A stretch of 64,000 nt of DNA from positions 930,001 to 994,000 of the forward strand of contig NZ_FNJV01000003.1 of the NCBI RefSeq assembly GCF_900103125.1, given 5' to 3'. Source of the stretch: Mucilaginibacter sp. OK268. GTDB lineage: Bacteria > Bacteroidota > Bacteroidia > Sphingobacteriales > Sphingobacteriaceae. A program made the position numbers and the translations under genes. This document shows, in pieces, positions 59,600-64,000 of this stretch (positions are counted from its first letter, which is position 1; each line of letters opens with the position of its first letter). The notes beneath the pieces are model-generated. The model did no database searches, was not told where the DNA came from, and saw only the letters and a program-made list of their open reading frames with translations.

Positions 59600-60193
59600 T
59601 TAGAGCAGGTGGCTATTTACGGTAAGTATCATGTTAACTAACATCAGCCCACCGGCAATAGTAGCTTTATCAAAATTACCATTATGAATAGCGTGCCCAA
59701 GCTGCTCAATAGCCTCACGCATGTGGTATTCTACCTTTCGTTCGGTGATATCCAATACCTGGGCTATTTCGGCATTTTTAAGACCAAGAAGTCGCAGTTC
59801 GATCATTTCTTTGCGATGAGATGGCAGCTTATTGATCAGTTCCTCAACAATTTTTATAGATTGTTTCGCTACAAATTTCTCAAACGGGTTGTAGGTATTC
59901 TCGGGGATGTTAAAAGCATCATCGGGCAATTGTGAGGTTTGATAGCGCGATGACAAGGCCTTTAAAGTACCATTTTTTGCCGAACGGAATAAATATGGTT
60001 TCAGTTCATTAATTTGCAACTTATCCTTTTGCTGCCATAAATTGAGAAACAGGTCAGAAAGGATATCCTTTGCCAGATCTTCATCATTGATCATGGCTTT
60101 TACATAACTGAACAAAGGATTGTAATTTTCCCTAAATATGCGTTCAAATCCATCCAATGTATGTAATAGGGGCATATTTACTGTTTCCATCAT
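59600..60193 (-). CDS. ECF sigma factor of the FecI/Bacteroidota type
   Basis: The 197-residue protein has region 2 (FERIFRENYNPLFSYVKAMI, DEDLAKDILSDLFLNLWQQK) and region 4 (LPSHRKEMIELRLLGLKNAE, IAQVLDITERKVEYHMREAI). The C-terminus carries an extra hydrophobic stretch (ATIAGGLMLVNMILTVNSHL) that could touch the membrane or FecR. It is upstream of fecR (178-bp gap) and should direct transcription of the SusC operon when released. A start at the second Met is equally possible. Confidence 0.92.
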   Translation of the reverse strand: MMETVNMPLLHTLDGFERIFRENYNPLFSYVKAMINDEDLAKDILSDLFLNLWQQKDKLQINELKPYLFRSAKNGTLKALSSRYQTSQLPDDAFNIPENTYNPFEKFVAKQSIKIVEELINKLPSHRKEMIELRLLGLKNAEIAQVLDITERKVEYHMREAIEQLGHAIHNGNFDKATIAGGLMLVNMILTVNSHLL

Positions 60194-60263
60194 CGGATTG
60201 CAAATTAAGCCCAGGCATGTTTATATAACAAAACATCCATGTTAAATTTATATTAACAACACC

Positions 60264-60443
60264 TATTCAAACTGAAAAGACCCGTAGCCTATGATAACAT
60301 AAACTACAGGTCTTTTTATTTTTGCTAATGTAAACCCACAAAATGATGGTTTACACAATTTATAGCAAATTTTATTTAATTAACTTATTATCAATTATTT
60401 AAACCAATATTAACCCTAAATTGTGTAAACCATGTAAACCCAC
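60264..60443. other. Hairpin plus TGTAAACC inverted/direct repeat region
   Basis: In the 275-bp gap upstream of the sigma gene, AAAGACCcGTAG and CTACaGGTCTTT form a hairpin (about 60277-60316). Beyond it, ATGGTTTACACAATTTA (60346-60362) is repeated exactly in inverted form at 60417-60433 across 54 bp, and TGTAAACCCAC occurs as a direct repeat at 60329-60339 and 60433-60443. The plan (hairpin, then a motif cluster bounded by an inverted repeat) recalls blocks A and B but with a different motif. It may be the control region of the sigma gene, the 3' end of the upstream gene, or both. Confidence 0.55.
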
Positions 60444-60468
60444 TTTGTAACAAAATGACCCGGTTAAA

Positions 60469-63042
60469 TTATATTCTAAAATTCAAAGAAAAATATGGAT
60501 ACCACCCTTCATTAGAGTGCCCGGCAAGTAGCTGCACAATAGTTAAGCCGGCAGGCGAAAAGTATAACCCTCCACCAACACCCTGGTGCCAGGTAGTTGA
60601 ATGTTCATCTTTTATCCATACTCTGCCTGCATCATAAAATCCGGTTAAGCCCAGCTCGCCCGGTAGTATATAACTGGCTATCTTGGCTACCTTTACCCTG
60701 CCCTGAAGATTGTTAAACACCATTTGCTGACCAGCAAACCGGTTTTGAAGGAAACCAAGCAAATTTCCCTGCCCACCCAGGAACAGAGATTGATAAAATG
60801 CAGGATCACCCACAGTTATGCCGCCACCAACACGATCAGACAGTACTATGGTTCCAGTTGAATTTAATTTCTGATAATAAGTAAACTCCGGCTTGATCTG
60901 CACAAATGATTTGGAATAGCTGTTAAGCCCGGTATAACCCTGAACCAATACATTGAAATAAAACCCACCAGATGGCAGTATGCTATTGTTGCGGCGATTG
61001 CTGATATAATTTAAAATCAAACCGACATGCGCCTTGTCTTTATTTAAAGTAGCGCTATCATAAGAGTTGATATGTGTTGCCTGACTGATAAACTTTCCTA
61101 CATTATCGTCAAGGTTCATGTGGTAGAATTGTAATGACGGGCCTACACTGAAAGAACTTCCTTTGCCTGTATTCCAGCGTATGGCAGGATCAAACTGGTA
61201 GGTGTTAAAACGGGCACGATAAAACCGGCGGTATCCCGGAAATTTGTCGAGCTTGGTTTCATTACCACGCCCAAAAAAGTTCATCGTGTTATCCGGTGCC
61301 TGAATATAAGCCTGCATTGTAAAATCGGCCTTACCTATAGCCCGGATCCATTCTCCATTATATTTGATCCTAAACGCATCGGTAGCAAACGAATGGGTGA
61401 TCATTACCTGCTGTATGGTGGAATAAGGTAATTTCCTGAACCCATCTACACCTTTATATTTAAAACCCAATCCTAATAAGAAGCCATCATCAGCATTAAT
61501 AGCTGCTGTTGCCAACGGCATCCAAACATTGTAAAGGTTAGTTGGCACAAACCGGCTGTTTAGCGTATCTGTGGACAAATGCTTACTTACCTGATTAACA
61601 TTACCTGTAAAACTTGTATTATCCTTTGGCCCGTAAACCTTCACATTACTGTTAGCCTGTTTTATATCGAAAGTTTTATCATCAACACTATCAATAATGC
61701 GTAGTTTAATGGGTGACGAAGCCTTATTGATCAAAATATGATCATTACCTGCGGCGGTGTACAACCTTAGTTCTTTGGTTATATTTGGCTGATAGGTCAT
61801 GTCCCATATCTTATTTTTAGCCTCTCCTTTTTTGTTAAGACTTTCTACCGTTACACGCATGCCATTGTCGGACGCGTCACTAACCGTGATCTGCTCATCC
61901 TTATCAGTGGTGTGCAAATCGACAATCCTGTTTATAAAACGATAATACTCGGCCATGGCTGCCGGTATATTATCCCTTCGTTTTTTTAGTATTGATAATA
62001 GTTCTTTATGCCGAAAATCGTAGGTTTCCTTTGGTAACCGTTTTAACCCCGCTTCTAAAACCTCGTCAGTTTCGGCCTTAACAAATTCATTGGCTATCCG
62101 CATCCAATCATCATAACCTATCTGCGCATCCGGGAACTGTTTCATGAACCTAGTTTTAAACAAAGAATACTTTACCCCGGAGAGATCACCCTTAAAATTT
62201 CCTAATAAAGGATCGATCCAGGGAAGCGCGGCTATAGATGGAAACAAGCCCTGGTTAACATGGAATACCTGGTCGCGGTCACGAGGTACAGCTACATAAT
62301 GTCTTGCTTTATCATCTTTGGTTACTGCCCAGCGCCATTGGTCTTCGTGCCTGTCCCAATCACCTATTAACAAGTCAAGCATACGTGCCCGTAAAAACGC
62401 CTCACCATCAAGCCGGTTATCATAGTTTTTAGTTAGCTCACGCTGCATCTTAAAGGTATTGTCAGATTCACCTATGGGTTCGCGTTCTTCCAGTAAGCAT
62501 ACCATATTGGTGAATATTTTGCTATACTCGCCCAGGGCCGGATCATCAGCAACCACACCAATAACCGGGTTAGCATGAGGTACTTTTGCAGCTACAGCCA
62601 ATGGAGGAACGATAAGGGCTGAATACGGGTGTTGGGCGCTAAATTCGTCAGCCACCCAATCAACAGCAAACGTACCTTGTAAACCCTCCGGTAATAGCTT
62701 ATCAGGTACTTTTTCAACACTCCTTAATACCCACTCCCTGCCTGTTTTATCTTCCAGTCGCAAAGATTTTGACTGCATGCCACCACCCTGCTTTAAGGTT
62801 GTTAAGCCTCCGTTTACCTGCGATAACCTGATCACTGGTAATTTAACAGACATGGCCCACTCTTTACGAAAATTGGTTCCAAATAGCCAGCGATGTACAC
62901 CGGTAACATCATCATAAGAAGGGTGAATTTTAACGATTGTGCTATCCGGAAACTTTTGCCAGGCAGATGGAGCAATTTCCTGAGCCTGCAAGGGTATTAC
63001 AAACGCTAAACAAACAAACAGAGAAGGTATCTTTTTTATCAT
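60469..63042 (-). CDS. Exported kinase-like domain fused to a BamA/Omp85-like barrel
   Basis: The 857-residue protein has a signal peptide (cleavage near PLQAQE). Residues 80-110 show a glycine-rich stretch (LKQGGGMQSKSLRLEDKTG) and strand REWVLRSVEK. Residues 212-260 contain LDGEAFLRARMLDLLIGDWD, then RHEDQWRWAV and VAVPRDRDQVF. The order (Gly loop, basic strand residue, D-R-H-x-x-Q catalytic-loop-like motif, then acidic RDRD) parallels atypical kinases such as HipA, Fam20 and PI kinases. The last ~400 residues form a beta-barrel resembling surface-antigen/BamA proteins (GNLLGFLQNRFAGQQM, FYDAGRVW, PYFSLNFRI). Such proteins are usually annotated only as outer-membrane barrels. Kinase activity is inference. 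Confidence 0.7.
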   Translation of the reverse strand: MIKKIPSLFVCLAFVIPLQAQEIAPSAWQKFPDSTIVKIHPSYDDVTGVHRWLFGTNFRKEWAMSVKLPVIRLSQVNGGLTTLKQGGGMQSKSLRLEDKTGREWVLRSVEKVPDKLLPEGLQGTFAVDWVADEFSAQHPYSALIVPPLAVAAKVPHANPVIGVVADDPALGEYSKIFTNMVCLLEEREPIGESDNTFKMQRELTKNYDNRLDGEAFLRARMLDLLIGDWDRHEDQWRWAVTKDDKARHYVAVPRDRDQVFHVNQGLFPSIAALPWIDPLLGNFKGDLSGVKYSLFKTRFMKQFPDAQIGYDDWMRIANEFVKAETDEVLEAGLKRLPKETYDFRHKELLSILKKRRDNIPAAMAEYYRFINRIVDLHTTDKDEQITVSDASDNGMRVTVESLNKKGEAKNKIWDMTYQPNITKELRLYTAAGNDHILINKASSPIKLRIIDSVDDKTFDIKQANSNVKVYGPKDNTSFTGNVNQVSKHLSTDTLNSRFVPTNLYNVWMPLATAAINADDGFLLGLGFKYKGVDGFRKLPYSTIQQVMITHSFATDAFRIKYNGEWIRAIGKADFTMQAYIQAPDNTMNFFGRGNETKLDKFPGYRRFYRARFNTYQFDPAIRWNTGKGSSFSVGPSLQFYHMNLDDNVGKFISQATHINSYDSATLNKDKAHVGLILNYISNRRNNSILPSGGFYFNVLVQGYTGLNSYSKSFVQIKPEFTYYQKLNSTGTIVLSDRVGGGITVGDPAFYQSLFLGGQGNLLGFLQNRFAGQQMVFNNLQGRVKVAKIASYILPGELGLTGFYDAGRVWIKDEHSTTWHQGVGGGLYFSPAGLTIVQLLAGHSNEGWYPYFSLNFRI

Positions 63043-63355
63043 AGGTTAATTTTTGTACTGAATATACTTAGCTAAAAGTTAAATTAATGAATATAAATTA
63101 CTTAATAGCTGATAAAACAATCTACTTATATGGGTAAACGTATTAAGCGAAGCATCTATGAATAATATCTACGACGAATTTAGCTTAAATTAAACTTAAT
63201 TAAAAATTACAAACAGCAAAAGCGTAGTCACCTTATAAATGATCGAGCTGATAAAATATACTATTGATCTGTAGTTTTTATAGCTGTATAAAACAAAACC
63301 CTGTAAATCAAATGATTTACAGGGTTCAAGAATCAACCTTTCTACTTGAGAAAGA
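63043..63355. other. 313-bp AT-rich gap with a terminator
   Basis: The gap holds the promoter-proximal region of the kinase-like/barrel gene, for which I find no clear TAnnTTTG box, and the terminator of the upstream Lys/Ala-rich gene at 63297-63326. A short minus-strand frame (63196-63390) runs through the terminator and is not a gene. Confidence 0.6.
63297..63326 (-). terminator. Rho-independent terminator of the Lys/Ala-repeat gene
   Basis: AACCCTGTAAATC and GATTTACAGGGTT form a perfect 13-bp stem with a 4-nt loop. On the minus strand it is followed by TTGTTTTAT. It lies 29 bp beyond the stop of the gene at 63356-63976. Confidence 0.88.
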
Positions 63356-63976
63356 TTACTCTGTTTTTTTGATATACTGTTTGTTGCCACTTGGAGATAA
63401 AGTATACTTACCTCCTCTTGGGCCTAAATAAATAGTTCTGCCTTTATCGTCTTTGCCGATGGCTTTATCTTCAGATTTATTTGCAGCTTCGGTAACAGTT
63501 CTAGTTGCTTTTGCTTTTTTAGCACTAACCGCAGTGGTGGCATCATCTTTAGCATCTTTTGCTTTGGCAGTAGCTTTTTCTGCTTTATCATCAGCTTTTA
63601 CTTTTGCGTCTTTTGCTGCTGCTACTTTATCATCAGCTTTTGACTTAACATCTTTTGCTTTTGCAGTGGCTTTATCAGCTTTATCCTCAGCTTTTGCTTT
63701 GGTATCTTTTGCTGCTGCTACTTTATCATCAGCTTTTGACTTGGCGTCTTTTGCTTTGGCTGCTGCTTTTTCGGCTTTTGCATCGGCCTTAGCTTTTGCT
63801 TTTGCAGCAGCTTTATCGGCTTTGTCGTCGGCTGTTGCTTTTGCTTTGTCGGCTGCTTTTTCGGTTTTGTCAGCAGCTTTCTTTTTAGCTTTTTTTACAG
63901 CAGCGTCAGTTGTCTGTGCAAACGTATTGGCACTTACTAATAATACTGAGAATAATAATACAAATAATTTTTTCAT
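63356..63976 (-). CDS. Secreted Lys/Ala-repeat (histone H1-like) protein with C-terminal basic adaptor-like domain
   Basis: The 206-residue protein has a clear signal peptide (MKKLFVLLFSVLLVSANTFA). Residues 22-150 are almost only Ala, Lys and Asp; a 32-residue unit beginning AKAKDAKSKADDKVAAAKD spans 73-104 and repeats at 105-136, seen in DNA as a 96-bp tandem (63665-63760 and 63569-63664). The tail GRTIYLGPRGGKYTLSPSGN, ending KQYIKK, resembles the PBCV-type basic adaptor motif found in viral and bacterial proteins. The charged middle should form extended helix or coiled coil. It may bind polyanions such as DNA or polysaccharide outside the cytoplasm; this is inference. Confidence 0.75.
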   Translation of the reverse strand: MKKLFVLLFSVLLVSANTFAQTTDAAVKKAKKKAADKTEKAADKAKATADDKADKAAAKAKAKADAKAEKAAAKAKDAKSKADDKVAAAKDTKAKAEDKADKATAKAKDVKSKADDKVAAAKDAKVKADDKAEKATAKAKDAKDDATTAVSAKKAKATRTVTEAANKSEDKAIGKDDKGRTIYLGPRGGKYTLSPSGNKQYIKKTE

Positions 63977-64000
63977 GTTAAAATAATTTTAGTTGTAACG

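Noticed and set aside
63569..63760. Tandem 96-bp units considered as a CRISPR-like array
   Set aside because: Units are contiguous, in frame and coding; there are no spacers and no cas genes.
63453..63986. 177-codon plus-strand frame rich in Ala, Ser and Phe
   Set aside because: It mirrors the Lys/Ala repeat gene on the other strand; low-complexity repeats create long antisense frames. The minus frame has the signal peptide and terminator.

Overview
The window reads as chromosomal DNA of a Bacteroidota bacterium, most likely a Sphingobacteriaceae member (Mucilaginibacter/Pedobacter-like). The evidence is three SusC/SusD pairs, ECF sigma/FecR signalling, RagB/SusD lipoproteins, TAnnTTTG-type promoter boxes and weak Shine-Dalgarno sites. 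Intergenic gaps are crowded with short palindromic repeats of several families. No rRNA, tRNA, CRISPR array, phage or intact IS was recognised.

Layout. 1-14.6 kb is mostly housekeeping and envelope genes: a truncated YafY/WYL regulator, a DUF2007 protein, a glycosylasparaginase, CutC, a peptidase/propeller/barrel fusion, an MtfA-like peptidase, a DUF92 membrane protein, a methyltransferase, a pirin, and an ECF sigma/anti-sigma/DUF4097 x2 operon. 14.8-29.4 kb starts with a lone TapB-like protein and then holds a uronate-polysaccharide locus. A LacI-type regulator separates a leftward GH88/lyase pair from a rightward SusC-SusD-lyase-GH2-lyase operon, and two near-identical operator-like sites flank the regulator. 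29.4-31.3 kb carries a lipoprotein, an MBL-fold protein and an AhpD-like protein. 31.4-45.6 kb is a leftward sulfatase locus: SusC, SusD, rhodanese, two large arylsulfatases, a rhodanese-thioredoxin fusion, two smaller sulfatases and a DUF2264 protein. At 46.1-48.7 kb lie the exported formylglycine-generating enzyme the sulfatases would need, a fatty-acid-hydroxylase-type membrane enzyme and two overlapping tiny membrane proteins. 49.2-51.9 kb has two small proteins, a second methyltransferase and a HAD-IIA phosphatase. 51.9-60.2 kb is a sigma-FecR-SusC(STN)-SusD-DUF5689 uptake operon without enzymes. The end holds an exported protein with a kinase-like catalytic motif fused to a BamA-like barrel, and a secreted Lys/Ala-repeat protein.

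How the genes may work together. The first locus should import and cut uronic-acid polymers: lyases make unsaturated ends, GH88 removes them, GH2 trims the rest, and LacI senses a product. The second should remove sulfate from imported or surface-bound sulfate esters. The two periplasmic rhodaneses inside it suggest handling of released or reduced sulfur as well.

The most unusual non-coding signal is a duplicated ~275-nt block at 10,241-10,515 and 50,715-50,985: a TATATTT box, a covarying GC hairpin, ~70 nt, then a 13-bp inverted repeat enclosing ~121 nt with helically phased GTTAAAA motifs. The two copies agree in spacing to within a nucleotide over most of their length, and I cannot assign them to a known family.
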